64,000 nt of DNA from JAWKIW01 sp041394145 (GCA_041394145.1 JAWKIW010000012.1:1-64000), one strand, 5' to 3'. Shown: positions 46,614-56,304, numbered from the stretch's first letter. A program made the numbers and translations. Notes: generated from the sequence alone by a model not told the origin.

Positions 46614-46619
46614 TACGCT
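46614..46619 (+). promoter_or_regulatory. -10 box TACGCT, leaderless start of the Fur-family gene
   Basis: TACGCT, six bases, then GTG at 46626. Confidence 0.6.
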
Positions 46620-46625
46620 CGCGGC

Positions 46626-47063
46626 GTGCCGCACGGCCCCGTGACCATCGACGACCTCGTCGACGAGCTGCGTCGCCGGGGCCAGCGGGCGACCACGGCG
46701 AGGCGCGCCGTGCTCGAGGCCCTGCTGGCTGCGGGCGACGACCACCTCACCGCCGACGAGCTCGGGCGGCGCGTGCGGTCGCAGCACCCGGCCATCCACC
46801 TGTCCACCATCTACCGAACCCTCGACGCCCTCACCGACGCCGGCATCACCACGGTCGCCCGCTTCGCCGACCAGCCGCTCACCTACCACCTCGCCACCGA
46901 CGTCCACCACCACGCCGTGTGCACCCGGTGCGGCGCCACGCTCAGCCTTCCTCCGGCCCTGTTCGAGCCGGTGCGCAAGCGCCTGCTGCGCGACCACGGC
47001 TTCCACGCCGAGCCGCGCCACCTCACCATCACCGGGCTGTGCCGGGACTGCGCCGGGGGCTGA
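46626..47063 (+). CDS. Fur-family metal regulator, probably nickel-responsive (Nur-like)
   Basis: 145 residues. DNA-binding helices GQRATTARRAVLEALLAAGDDHLTADEL and HLSTIYRTLDALTDAG; then the metal-binding HHHAVCTRCG and the second zinc-site pair CRDC near the C-terminus. The family represses metal uptake genes in the presence of metal. It diverges from cbiM with a Nur-box-like palindrome between, hence nickel is favoured over iron or zinc. Its own -10 box gives a leaderless message. Convergent with the sulfatase gene, 15 bases between stops. Confidence 0.9.
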   Translation: MPHGPVTIDDLVDELRRRGQRATTARRAVLEALLAAGDDHLTADELGRRVRSQHPAIHLSTIYRTLDALTDAGITTVARFADQPLTYHLATDVHHHAVCTRCGATLSLPPALFEPVRKRLLRDHGFHAEPRHLTITGLCRDCAGG

Positions 47064-47078
47064 CGCGCCGGCGACCGG

Positions 47079-49385
47079 CTACTGCTCGGCGAAGATGGCG
47101 GTGAGCTCGGCCTGCAGGTCGCGGTAGGGCGTGCCGGACACGTCGACCACGGCCTGGCGGATGGTGCCGGTGAAGCGGAACGGCGCGGTGTAGCGGTCGG
47201 AGACGGCCGGGCCGACCTCGTAGCCGCAGGTCAGCCCGGCGCCGGTGATCGAGAAGCGGGCCGGTGTGAACAGGGCGATGTCGAGCTCGCCGGCCGGCTC
47301 GCCGTCGACGTGGAGGCGGGCGTGGGCCGAGAAGTCGGCGGCCGGGGTCACCTCCACGGCCAGCCGGTGCTCGCCCGGCCCGATGGCGCGGTCGGCGGCG
47401 ACGAGGCTGCGGGTGGCGCCCACGAGGTTGTGCTCGTAGTGCAGGCGCCCGTCGAGCACGAACACCGTCCACCCGCCGAGCACCGACCCCTGGGCCAGCA
47501 GCACGCCCTGCGGGGCGACGTCGTCGTCGGCGATCACGACGTCGACGGTGACCACGTGCGGACGGTTGCGCACGTTGACGGCGACGGATTCGGGGACCGG
47601 CGCCGCGCCGGGGAAGTAGCGGTAGCGGCTGCGCTCCCGGACGCGCGACGGGCGCGGCGCCATCAGGGCGGCCAGCGGCCGGTTGTCGAGCGGCAGGACC
47701 TGGTGGGCGCGGGCCTCCTGCCACCAGCGCTCGATCATCTCGGCGAGCTTGTCGGGCTCGTCGTCGGCGAGATCGTGGACCTCGGTCGGGTCGTCGGCCA
47801 CGTGGTACAGCTCCCACACGTCGTCCTCGAACGGCGCGTCGGGGTCGAGGCCGTCGTCGTACAGCGGCCCGAGCGGCTTGAACGTCACCGCCTTCCACCC
47901 GTCGTGGTAGATGCCGCGGCTGCCGAGCATCTCGAAGTGCTGGGTGGTGCGCGTCGGGGGCGCGTCGGCGTCGCGCAGCACCGAGGCGAAGCTCGTCCCT
48001 TCGATCGGCGACTGGGGCACGGACTCGATCTCGGCCGGCGCCTCGATCCCGGCGAGGTCGAGGATCGTCGGCAGCACGTCGATGGCGTGGGCGTACTGGT
48101 GGCGGATCTCCCCGGCCGTGGCTGCTCCGAGGCCGGTCGGCCACCGCACGATGCAGGGGTCGGCGATCCCGCCCTCGTGGACCTCGCGCTTCCAGCGCCG
48201 GAACGGCGTGTTGCCGGCCAGCGTCCACCCCCACGGGTAGTTGTTGTGCGCGGTGGGCCCGCCCAGCTCGTCGATGCGGGCCCGCAGCTCCTTGCGCCCG
48301 GCCGGGATCCCGTTCCACATGCGGGCGTCGTTGATGGAGCCCGGCTGGCCGCCCTCGGCCGACGCGCCGTTGTCGGACACCAGCACCACGAGGGTGTCGT
48401 CGAGCTCGCCCAGCTCGTCGTCGACGAAGCGCAGCAGCCGGCCCAGCTCGTCGTCGGTGTGGGACAAGAACGCCGCGAAGCACTCCATGAACCGGGCCGC
48501 GACGCGCTGGTCCTCGGGCTCGAGCTCGTCCCACGCCGGGACCCACGACGGTCGCGGCGACAGCTCGGTGTCGGGCGGCAGCAGGCCCAGCTCGACCTGG
48601 CGGGCCAGGGTGCGCTCGCGCCACACGTCCCAGCCCTCGTCGAAGTGGCCGGCATAGCGCTCGATCCACTCGCGCGGCGCGTGGTGCGGCGAGTGGCAGG
48701 CGCCGGTGGCGACGTAGAGGCAGAAGCGCTGCTCCGCGTCGACGGCCCGCAGGTCCGACAGGTAGGTGATGGCGTGGTCGACCAGGTCGGTGGTCAGGTG
48801 GTACCCGTCCTCGGGCGTCGCCGGTGGCGGCACCGACTGGTTGTCCTGGAACAGCGTCGGGACGAACTGGTGCGTCTCGCCGCCGTGGAAGCCGTACCAC
48901 CGCTGGAAGCCCCGCCCGATCGGCCAGCTGCGCCGATCGGCGGCCATGTGGGTCTGGTCCTCGGGCGTGAGGTGCCACTTGCCGACGGCGTAGCTGGCGT
49001 AGCCGTTGGCCCCGAGGATCTCGGGCAGGAAGCCGTGCTCGCGGCCGATGATCCCGTTGTGGCCGGGGAAGCCGATGGCCAGGTCGGCCACCCGGCCCAT
49101 GCCCACGGTGTGGTGGTTGCGGCCGGTGAGCAGGCAGGCCCGGGTGGGCGAGCACAGCGAGGTGGTGTGGAACGTCGAGAGCCGCACGCCGTCCGTCGCC
49201 AGCGCGTCGATGGTGGGGGTGGCGATGTCGGAGCCGTAGCAGCCGAGCTGGGCGTAGCCCACGTCGTCGAGCACGATCACCAGCACGTTGGGTGCCCCGG
49301 CGGGCGGCTCGGGCTCCGGTGGCCACCACGGTGCGGACTCGCGCCAGGTGTCGCCGATCGTGCCGTCGAAGCGGGTGGTCGCCAT
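47079..49385 (-). CDS. Arylsulfatase (AtsA-like)
   Basis: 768 residues, complete. VIVLDDVGYAQLGCYG carries the first metal ligands (Asp40-Asp41); the formylglycine motif CSPTR has Cys78 followed by ACLLTGRNHH. Then VGKWHLTPEDQTHM, VSDNGASAEGG, TPFRRWKREVHEGG and a C-terminal beta-sandwich like that of the sulfatase at 23414, its closest relative in the window. ATG 49385 is preferred over the earlier frame start because that lead consists of the palindromic repeat. A GAGACT box lies seven bases upstream. No signal peptide. Confidence 0.96.
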   Translation of the reverse strand: MATTRFDGTIGDTWRESAPWWPPEPEPPAGAPNVLVIVLDDVGYAQLGCYGSDIATPTIDALATDGVRLSTFHTTSLCSPTRACLLTGRNHHTVGMGRVADLAIGFPGHNGIIGREHGFLPEILGANGYASYAVGKWHLTPEDQTHMAADRRSWPIGRGFQRWYGFHGGETHQFVPTLFQDNQSVPPPATPEDGYHLTTDLVDHAITYLSDLRAVDAEQRFCLYVATGACHSPHHAPREWIERYAGHFDEGWDVWRERTLARQVELGLLPPDTELSPRPSWVPAWDELEPEDQRVAARFMECFAAFLSHTDDELGRLLRFVDDELGELDDTLVVLVSDNGASAEGGQPGSINDARMWNGIPAGRKELRARIDELGGPTAHNNYPWGWTLAGNTPFRRWKREVHEGGIADPCIVRWPTGLGAATAGEIRHQYAHAIDVLPTILDLAGIEAPAEIESVPQSPIEGTSFASVLRDADAPPTRTTQHFEMLGSRGIYHDGWKAVTFKPLGPLYDDGLDPDAPFEDDVWELYHVADDPTEVHDLADDEPDKLAEMIERWWQEARAHQVLPLDNRPLAALMAPRPSRVRERSRYRYFPGAAPVPESVAVNVRNRPHVVTVDVVIADDDVAPQGVLLAQGSVLGGWTVFVLDGRLHYEHNLVGATRSLVAADRAIGPGEHRLAVEVTPAADFSAHARLHVDGEPAGELDIALFTPARFSITGAGLTCGYEVGPAVSDRYTAPFRFTGTIRQAVVDVSGTPYRDLQAELTAIFAEQ

Positions 49386-49425
49386 GCGGGGGAGTCTCGC
49401 GCCGAGCCCCGTCCCCCGCCCGGAG

Positions 49426-49475
49426 GTTCTCGTCATGGGATCGCCCGCAGGGGCCCGCAAACTCATGACGAGAAC
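49426..49475. repeat. Palindromic repeat, copy 3 (outer arms only)
   Basis: Perfect 12-base arms GTTCTCGTCATG and CATGACGAGAAC around 26 bases unlike the centres of copies 1 and 2. It lies between the divergent starts of the sulfatase and the CDF transporter, so it is not simply a terminator. Confidence 0.75.
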
Positions 49476-49516
49476 GCCGGTGGGCGGCGACGGCGACGAT
49501 CCGCCACGATGGTGGG

Positions 49517-50500
49517 GTGAGCACGGGCCACGCACACGGGGACGCGCACGGCGCCTCCACCGCGACGACGCCGGCGTCCTCGCGGACGAGGCGGCTGGCC
49601 GTGGCCATCCTCTTGAACATCGGCATCGTCGTCGGTCAGCTGATCGCCGGCGTCGTCTCCGGGTCGCTCGGTCTGCTCGCCGACGCCGCCCACAACCTCA
49701 CCGACGTGCTGGCGCTGGCCGTCTCGCTGGTGGCGGTGCGGATGGCCCGGCGCCCGAGCACCGCCGCCCGCAGCTTCGGCTGGCACCGCGGGACGGTGCT
49801 GGCCGCGCTGTTCAACGCCGCCGCCATCCTCGCCGTGTGCGGCTTCGTGGTGGTCGAGTCGGTGCGCCGGCTGGTCGAACCGGAGCCGATCGATGGCGGC
49901 GTCGTCGTGGCCGTGGCGCTCGCCGGTGCCGTCGTCAACCTGGTCGCCGCCGTCATCGTGCGAGAGCCGTCGGCCGACCTCAACATGCGGGGCGCCCTGC
50001 TGCACCTGCTGTCGGATGCGGCGACCTCGGTGGGGGTGGCGATCACCGGGGCGATCATCCTGGTGACGGGAGGTTGGGAGCGACTCGACCCGATCGCCGC
50101 CCTGGTGATCTCCGCGGTCATCGGGTGGCAGGGATGGCGGCTGGCCCGCGCCGCCACCGCCATCCTGCTCGAGGGGACCCCCGCCGACCTCGATCCGGCC
50201 GACGTCGCGCGGGCCATCGCCGCCACCGACGGGGTCGACGCCGTCCACGACCTGCACGCATGGAGCCTGTCGAGCGACCTGCGTGCGCTGTCGGCGCACC
50301 TCGTGGTGTCCGGTCACCCCACGCTGGAGGAGGCGCAGGAGGTGGCCGATCGGGTGAAGCGTCGGCTGGCCCGCGACTTCTCGATCGCCCACGCCACCCT
50401 CGAGCTGGAGTGCGAGCCCTGCGCCGAGGACCCCCGCTGCGAGGCGGACGTCGTCGACGGAGAGGTCGAGGCCGTGGCCCGGGCCGGCGAGCGAACCTGA
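49517..50500 (+). CDS. Cation diffusion facilitator (zinc/cobalt exporter)
   Basis: 327 residues with a His-rich start (STGHAHGDAHGAS), six hydrophobic helices and the CDF metal-site pairs in DAAHNLTD (helix 2) and LLHLLSDAATS (helix 5). A C-terminal cytoplasmic ferredoxin-like domain (VHDLHAWSLSSDLRALSAHLVV) follows, with extra Cys residues near the end (ECEPCAEDPRC). It exports Zn, Co or similar metals by proton exchange. GTG 49517 lies six bases after CACGAT, consistent with leaderless initiation. It does not share an operon with the importer genes. Confidence 0.95.
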   Translation: MSTGHAHGDAHGASTATTPASSRTRRLAVAILLNIGIVVGQLIAGVVSGSLGLLADAAHNLTDVLALAVSLVAVRMARRPSTAARSFGWHRGTVLAALFNAAAILAVCGFVVVESVRRLVEPEPIDGGVVVAVALAGAVVNLVAAVIVREPSADLNMRGALLHLLSDAATSVGVAITGAIILVTGGWERLDPIAALVISAVIGWQGWRLARAATAILLEGTPADLDPADVARAIAATDGVDAVHDLHAWSLSSDLRALSAHLVVSGHPTLEEAQEVADRVKRRLARDFSIAHATLELECEPCAEDPRCEADVVDGEVEAVARAGERT

Positions 50501-50548
50501 CCGCCGCGCGGACGACGGGTGGCCGGTTCGGCGCCGGCACCTGGGCGA

Positions 50549-51814
50549 TCAGCTGGCGCCGCTGCGGGTCATCGGCCCGGCCACACCGCTGGAGGCCATG
50601 GCGCCCTGCTGGGCGTTGCCGTTCTGGTTGCTGCCGGGGAGGCCGGCGTTGCCGTTCTGGTTCCTTGCGGCGTTGCCGCTCTGGTTCGAGCCGGGGAAGC
50701 CCCCGCCCGCACCGGCGTTGCCGTTCTGGTTCATGCCGGGCGGGCCCATGGCCGGCCCGCCGGCGCCGTTCGGCCCGGCGCCGTCGCCGACCCGGATCGA
50801 GGTGGCGGTCACGGTGCCGTCGGCTCCGCTGCTGCCGCGGACCTGGACCTGTTCGCCGGCCTGCAGCGAGGAGAGCGAGGAGGTCTCCTCCAGGACCACC
50901 CGGGTGGTGTCGTCGGTCTCGACCGTCACGGTCGAGCCGTCGGTGGTCGTGACGGTCAGCGTGGTGCCGTCGATCGCCGAGACCGTGCCCCGCGTCGGGG
51001 CCATCCCCGCGGGTGCACCGGGCAGCTGGCCGTCCTGGCCGGTGCCTTGGCCGTTCTGGCCGGTGGGCGGTTGGGGCAGCTGGCCGTTCTGGCCGGTGGC
51101 TTGGCCGTTCTGGCCGGTGGGCGGTTGGGGCACCTGGCCGTTCTGGCCTCCGGCGGGGAGCCCGCCGGCCATGCCGCCCGGGCCGGCGTCGGCGACGTCG
51201 CGGGAGTCGACGATCGTGCGCGCGGTCACGGACGAGCCCGAGCCGCCGTCCGCGCCGGCGCCGAGGACCGTCACGTTGTCGCCGACCCGCACGTCGCCCA
51301 CCGAGCCTTCGGTCGACCGGGTCACGGTGGCGCCGGAGGCGTCGACCTTCGTCGTCGACCCGCTGCGGGTCGTCAGCGTGAGCGTGGTGCCGTCGATCGA
51401 GGCGATGGTGCCGCCGACGCCGCCGCCCTGGCCGGGCACGCCGCCGGGGAAGCCCACGGCCCCCGGCCCGCCCTGGCCGGGCACCCCGCCGGGGAAGCCC
51501 ATGCCCCCCGGCACGCCCTGGCCGGCCGACGCCTGGGCGGTCGACAGCTTGGAGCTGGCGACGTTGACGCCCACGATGGCGCCGATGGCGAGGGCGACGA
51601 CGCCGGCACCCGTTGCGATCCAGGTGCCGATCGACCGCTTCGAGACCGCCCGGTCCGGTGCCGACGGGTCGGGCGCCGGGACGTCGAACCACCAGTCCGA
51701 CGGGGTGGCGGCGTTCGGTTGGCTGCTCGGCGGCGACCCCGGTGCCCCGCTCGGGTGGGGGCTCCCGGGTCCGCCCGGTGACGTGCCGTCGGGCTGCTCG
51801 TCGTGGGTGTCCAT
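50549..51814 (-). CDS. DUF5666-type repeat protein with one membrane anchor
   Basis: 421 residues. About 65 Pro/Ser-rich cytoplasmic residues, one transmembrane helix (about 67-87), a repeated PGGxGFPGGVPGQGG block, then a DUF5666-like beta domain (GGTIASIDGTTLTLTT, about 133-200). A QNGQxPQPPTGQNGQ repeat tract and a second DUF5666 domain (RGTVSAIDGTTLTVTT) follow, with a tail of NQNGNAG repeats. Probably surface-exposed; function unknown. ATG 51814 follows AAAGGACC. The gene is followed, after a gap of 48 bases, by the CDF stop on the other strand. Confidence 0.85.
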   Translation of the reverse strand: MDTHDEQPDGTSPGGPGSPHPSGAPGSPPSSQPNAATPSDWWFDVPAPDPSAPDRAVSKRSIGTWIATGAGVVALAIGAIVGVNVASSKLSTAQASAGQGVPGGMGFPGGVPGQGGPGAVGFPGGVPGQGGGVGGTIASIDGTTLTLTTRSGSTTKVDASGATVTRSTEGSVGDVRVGDNVTVLGAGADGGSGSSVTARTIVDSRDVADAGPGGMAGGLPAGGQNGQVPQPPTGQNGQATGQNGQLPQPPTGQNGQGTGQDGQLPGAPAGMAPTRGTVSAIDGTTLTVTTTDGSTVTVETDDTTRVVLEETSSLSSLQAGEQVQVRGSSGADGTVTATSIRVGDGAGPNGAGGPAMGPPGMNQNGNAGAGGGFPGSNQSGNAARNQNGNAGLPGSNQNGNAQQGAMASSGVAGPMTRSGAS

Positions 51815-51876
51815 GTCTGAGGTCCTTTCAGGAGGTGGTGCACGCAGCGAAGGGGGTCTGGAATCGAGGGCTCAGG

Positions 51877-53898
51877 TCACGACGTCGCGCCGGCGAGGTC
51901 GTACAAGGTGGCGGTGCCCGAGCCGCCGTAGCTCACCTGGGTGCCGTGGCTGGTGATCCACTGGCGGACGGCCTGGGTCGTGCTGTTGCCGCCACCCGGT
52001 CCGCCCATGCCCATGCCGTCGACGACGACGAAGCGGAGCTGGCCCGAGTCGACGAGCTGCTGGAGCTGGTCGACCGTGGGATACGGGTCGGAGCCGTTGA
52101 AGCCCCCGATGGTCAGCACCGGCTCGCCGTCGCTGGCCAGGATCAGCGCCCCCGAGCTGTTCGAGCTGAAGGCGGCGGCGAGGTAGGCGGCGTTGCCCCG
52201 GTTGGCCTCGAGGTAGGCGATGAGGGCCTGGTCGGCTTGGCCGGTGCCGCCGGGGCCGCCCTGGCCCCGACCGCCGGCGGTGGCGGGCCCACCTCCCGTG
52301 CCGCCGAGGGCACCGGGCCCGCCGCTGCTGGCGGCCACGGGGCCGGCGGCGACGATGGCGCCGCTGGCGGCGGTGCGCACGGTGGTGAGCGTGTAGGCGG
52401 TGGGGGCGGCCAGGACGCTGATGGCGGCGGCCACCGCGGCGGCCGTCACGACCCGCCGCGAGCGCAGCAGCCCGCCCACGAACAGCCCGACGGCGCCGAG
52501 CACCGCCGCCGCGATGATCACCGGCCGCAACCAGGCGTCGTAGGCGGGGGTCTGCAGCAGCAGGGCGACCGCCCAGGAGGCGGTGGCCAGCACCACGATC
52601 GGCAGGGCGAACGACAGCCAGCGGTGGGCCCGGCCGAGGCGCCACAGGGCGAACCCGCCGGCGGCGGCGCAGGCGGCCACCGCGGGGGCCAGCTGGATCG
52701 AGTAGTAGGGGTGGAAGATGCCCTGGGCCTTGCTGAACAGGGCGTAGCCGACGACGGCCCAGCCGCCCCACAGGATCCACCCGGCCCGGGCGAGGTCGGT
52801 GCGGCGGTTGCGGCGGGTCAGCCACAGCCCGGCCAGCAGCCCGGCGGCGGCGAGCGGGAGCAGCCACGAGATCTGTCCCGCGTTCTCGCTGTTGAACAGG
52901 CGCAGCCATCCGGCGGACCCGCCGAAGTTGGGCCCGCCGCCACCGCCGCCCGCCACGGCGGCCCCGCCGCCGGCGGGGCCGCCCTGGCCGAAGATGCGGC
53001 CGAGGCCGTTGTACCCGAAGACCAGACCCAGGATGCTGTTGTCGTCGGTGGAGCCGATGTACGGGCGGTCCGAGGCGGGCCACAGGGCGACGATGGCGAT
53101 CCACCAACCGGCGGACACGAGCAGGGCGGCACCCGCGGCGAGGAGCTGGAGGATCCGCTTGCCGAGCTTGGGCGGTCCCGCGATCAGGTACACCAGGGCC
53201 ATCGCCGGCAGCACGACGAGCGCCTGCAGCATCTTGGTGGTGAAGGCCAGGCCGATGAAGACGCCGCACGCCACCAGCCAGCGGGTCCTGCCGGTCTCGA
53301 GCGCCCGCCAGACCGCCCAGGCCGACGCCAGGCCGAGCAGGGTGAGCACGGCGTCGGGGTTGTTGAAGCGGAACATCAGGGCGGCGACGGGCGTGACCGC
53401 CAAGGCGAAGGCGGCCAGGTGGGCGGCCCAGTCGCCGGCCCACCTGCGCACGAGGTGGTGCAACAAGAGCACCGACGCCACGCCGGCGATCGCCTCGGGC
53501 AGCAGGATCGACCACGAGCTGAACCCGAAGACCCGCGCCGACAGGGCCTGCACCCACAGGGCGAGCGGCGGCTTGTCGACCGTGATGGCGCCGACGCTGT
53601 CGATCGAGCCGAAGAAGAAGGCCTTCCAGCTCTTGGTGGCCGACAGCACCGCCGCCGCGTAGTAGTCGTTGCCGTAGCCGTTGGCCGACAGGTGCCAGGT
53701 GTAGAGCGCAGCGGTGACGACGCCGATGGCGGCGGTGATCCAGCCGTGGATGCCGATCCGCCGGCCCGGCGAGGTCGGTTCGTCGGCCGGGGCGACCGCG
53801 GTGGGGTCGGCGGCCGGCGGGGCCGGTGGGGCCAGCGGCGCGGCTGGCGGTGGCGCCGCCGTGGCGCGGGTCGAGGTGGTGGGCTCGGTGAGGGTCAC
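51877..53898 (-). CDS. GT39/ArnT-like membrane glycosyltransferase
   Basis: 673 residues with about ten to twelve helices. The first large loop has the typical NDYYAAAVLSATKSWKAFFFGS and TVDKPPLALW motif of dolichyl- or polyprenyl-phosphate-mannose transferases; FRFNNPDAVLTLLGLASAW follows. A Gly-rich segment and a soluble C-terminal domain (about 530-673) complete it. It probably transfers sugar from a lipid donor to a surface polymer or protein. GTG 53898 follows GGAGG and overlaps the stop of a 48-residue peptide gene. Divergent from a paralogue across a shared control region. Confidence 0.9.
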   Translation of the reverse strand: MTLTEPTTSTRATAAPPPAAPLAPPAPPAADPTAVAPADEPTSPGRRIGIHGWITAAIGVVTAALYTWHLSANGYGNDYYAAAVLSATKSWKAFFFGSIDSVGAITVDKPPLALWVQALSARVFGFSSWSILLPEAIAGVASVLLLHHLVRRWAGDWAAHLAAFALAVTPVAALMFRFNNPDAVLTLLGLASAWAVWRALETGRTRWLVACGVFIGLAFTTKMLQALVVLPAMALVYLIAGPPKLGKRILQLLAAGAALLVSAGWWIAIVALWPASDRPYIGSTDDNSILGLVFGYNGLGRIFGQGGPAGGGAAVAGGGGGGPNFGGSAGWLRLFNSENAGQISWLLPLAAAGLLAGLWLTRRNRRTDLARAGWILWGGWAVVGYALFSKAQGIFHPYYSIQLAPAVAACAAAGGFALWRLGRAHRWLSFALPIVVLATASWAVALLLQTPAYDAWLRPVIIAAAVLGAVGLFVGGLLRSRRVVTAAAVAAAISVLAAPTAYTLTTVRTAASGAIVAAGPVAASSGGPGALGGTGGGPATAGGRGQGGPGGTGQADQALIAYLEANRGNAAYLAAAFSSNSSGALILASDGEPVLTIGGFNGSDPYPTVDQLQQLVDSGQLRFVVVDGMGMGGPGGGNSTTQAVRQWITSHGTQVSYGGSGTATLYDLAGATS

Positions 53899-54041
53899 GG
53901 TCGGGCCTCCGAGGTCGGGGCCGCCTCCAGGCGGGCCAGCTCCCGCACGCCGAGGGCGCACAGCGCCACGGCGGCGGCGCCCATCGCGGCGGCGGTCAGG
54001 CCGGCGATGCGGCGCAGCGGGAGCAGGGGTCGGGATCGCAC
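53895..54041 (-). CDS. 48-residue single-pass membrane peptide
   Basis: From GTG 54041: a basic start (VRSRPLLPLRR), one hydrophobic helix (about 13-32, AGLTAAAMGAAAVALCALGV) and an acidic tail. The stop overlaps the start of the glycosyltransferase gene as GTGA, the same coupling seen at other operon junctions here. I do not recognise a family. It could be a small accessory subunit or only a coupling leader. Confidence 0.55.
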   Translation of the reverse strand: MRSRPLLPLRRIAGLTAAAMGAAAVALCALGVRELARLEAAPTSEARP

Positions 54042-54074
54042 GACGCCATGGTCGGGACCGAACCTGCGAGGTTC

Positions 54075-54180
54075 CTGGCAGCCGGTTGCCGGTTCGGCGA
54101 GGGCCTCCGACGGCGTCCGGGTCCGCCCGGATCGCCGGCGCTGCCAGCGGGCTCGGGACCCGCTGCCAGGCGACTGCCAG
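54075..54180. promoter_or_regulatory. Shared control region with phased CTGCCAG repeats
   Basis: CTGCCAG occurs at 54141, 54163 and 54174, spaced 22 and 11 bases, and once inverted as CTGGCAG at 54075. Direct heptamers at one-turn spacing are typical of OmpR/PhoB-type response-regulator sites. The array ends 22 bases before the start of the plus-strand glycosyltransferase gene. Confidence 0.6.
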
Positions 54181-54202
54181 GTACGGCACCGACCCTGCGG
54201 GC

Positions 54203-56236
54203 ATGACCGCGACGATCGACCGCGTCCCGGCGCCGCCGCCGTCCAGCCCACCACCGACCCCACCACCGACCCCGCCGGGCCGACCGGCGTCGGGGGGGCA
54301 CGGCGTCGGCGAGCGGTGGCGGCGCCGCGCCCGGCACCGCTGGCCGCAGCTCGCGGTCACCCTCGTGGCGCTCGTGGTCGACACGGCGAACCTGTCGCTC
54401 AACGGCCTCGGCAACCAGTACTACACGGCGGCATCGCGGGCGATGGCGTCGAGCTGGTCGGGCTTCTTCTTCGCCTCGCTCGACCCGGGCGGGTTCATCA
54501 GCGTCGACAAGCCGCCGGTCTTCTTGTGGATCGAGGCGGCGTCGGTGCGGCTGTTCGGCGTGTCCAGCTGGAGCGTGCTCGGCCCCGCCGCCCTCGCCGG
54601 CGCGGCGGCTGTCGCCGTGCTGTGGGCTGCGATCGATCGTCGCTTCGGCCGGGTCGCCGCCACGGTCGCCGGGCTGGTGCTGGCCCTGACCCCGGTCAGC
54701 GTGGCCGTGGACCGGCTGAACCTGCCCTAGCCGTTCTTCCTGCTCTTCCTGGTCGCCGCGGTGTGGGCGCTGGGTCGGGCCTTCGACGCCGAGCGAGCGC
54801 TGCGCTGGGTCCTGCTCGCCGGAGCCCTGGCCGGCCTCGCCTTCAACACCAAGATGCTGGCCGCGGCCGTCCCGATGCCGGCGCTGGGGCTCGGCATCCT
54901 CCTCGCCACCCGCGGCTGGCGACGCGCCCTCGGCCACGCCACGGCGTTCGCCGCCGCCGCCCTCGTGAGCGGCTGGTGGTGGATCGTCGTGGTCGACCTC
55001 GTGCCGGCGTCGATGCGCCCCTACGTCGGCGGCTCGACCGACGACACCGTGGTCGACCTGGTCTTCGGCTACAACGGGCTCGGCCGGATGTCGGGCGGGA
55101 TGGGCGGTCGGCCCGGCGGTGGCCCGATCGGCGGCTCGTTCGGTGGGGCCGGTCCCGGAGCCGCCGGCGCCACGAGCGGCGCCGGCGGGGTCATGGGCGG
55201 GTCGCCCGGCCCGCTCCGCCTGCTCGGCGACGCCCTCGGTGGCCAGATCGCCTGGCTGCTCCCCGTGGCGGTGCTGGCCGCGGTCCTGGTGCTGTGGCAC
55301 TGGCGCCACGACCGCGTCGCCCGCTCGCTCGTCGTCGTGTGGGCGGGCTGGCTGGCCCTGTACGCCGTGGTCTTCTCCAAGGCGAGCGGCACCTTCCACG
55401 CCTACTACACGGCGGCGCTGGCGCCGGCGATCGCCGCGCTGGTGGGCATGGGCGCCGCGGCGGTGCTCGACCTCGCTCGGCGCCACCGGTGGTGGCTCGC
55501 CGCCGTGCCCGTCGTCGTGGCCCCGACGATCGCCTTCCAGCTGGTCCTGGCCGCTCGTGCGCCCGGCTTCCAGGCGTGGGCCGGACCGGTCGCGGTGGGC
55601 CTCGGCGTGACCGCCGTGGCGGCGCTGGGCCTCGGCGTCGCCGCTCGCCACCGCGCCCTCGTGCACACCGCCCTCGCCGGGGTCGTGGCCGCCGCGCTCG
55701 TGCTGCCGGCGTCGTGGTCCCTCGGCGAGGCCACGGCGCCGGTGCTCAACGCCACCCTGCCCCAGGCCGGGCCCCGCACCGGGACGGCCGGCAGCACCTT
55801 CGGGTCGGCCTCGTCGAACGGCGACCCGGCGCTGGCGGCCTTCCTGGTCGACCACCGCGACGGCGAGACGTGGGACCTGGCGGTGAGCAGCGCCCAGGTC
55901 GGGTCCGGCCTCATGGCCGACCAGGGCCTGTCGGTGATGGCCCTCGGCGGGTTCATGGGCACCGACCGGGCCGCCACCGTCGAGTCGTTCGCGGCCGACG
56001 TCGCCGCCGGCCGCGTCCGCTACGTGCTGGGTGGCGGCGCCGGTCCCGGCGGGAGCGGAGCGGGCCGCGGCGGCCCTGGCGGCGGCTTCGGTGGCGGGAC
56101 CGCCAGCCAGGTCCTGAACGCCGTGGCGAGCTCGTGTCCGCTGGCCTCGACGACCGACGTGGGCGACCAGGTGCCGGCGGCGTACGCGTCGACGCTCTAC
56201 GACTGCCGGGGTGCGACGATCACGGGACGAGGCTGA
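54203..56236 (+). pseudogene. GT39/ArnT-like glycosyltransferase with in-frame TAG
   Basis: Paralogue of the divergent gene: NQYYTAASRAMASSWSGFFF, SVDKPPVFLW and later FGYNGLGRM, FSKASGTFHAYYTAALAP and a soluble C-terminal domain. A single TAG at 54728-54730 interrupts VAVDRLNLP-stop-PFFLLFLV. In the paralogue this position is the Asp of NNPDA, so the codon was probably GAG, GAC or CAG. The 502 codons after the stop keep full homology and codon use. Intact length would be 677 residues. A sequence error, a very recent nonsense change or read-through are all possible. Confidence 0.85.
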
Positions 56237-56304
56237 CGCGGCGTCGTCGGCCCGACGCGGGCGCGAGGTGCTCCCCTCGGGTGGGGCAGGCGCGAGCTCG
56301 CCGG

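Noticed and set aside
50492..50501. Third copy of the P450/CruF operator (CGAACCTGAC) at the CDF stop
   Set aside because: Only one half-site is present, inside coding sequence at a stop codon, with no matching arm.
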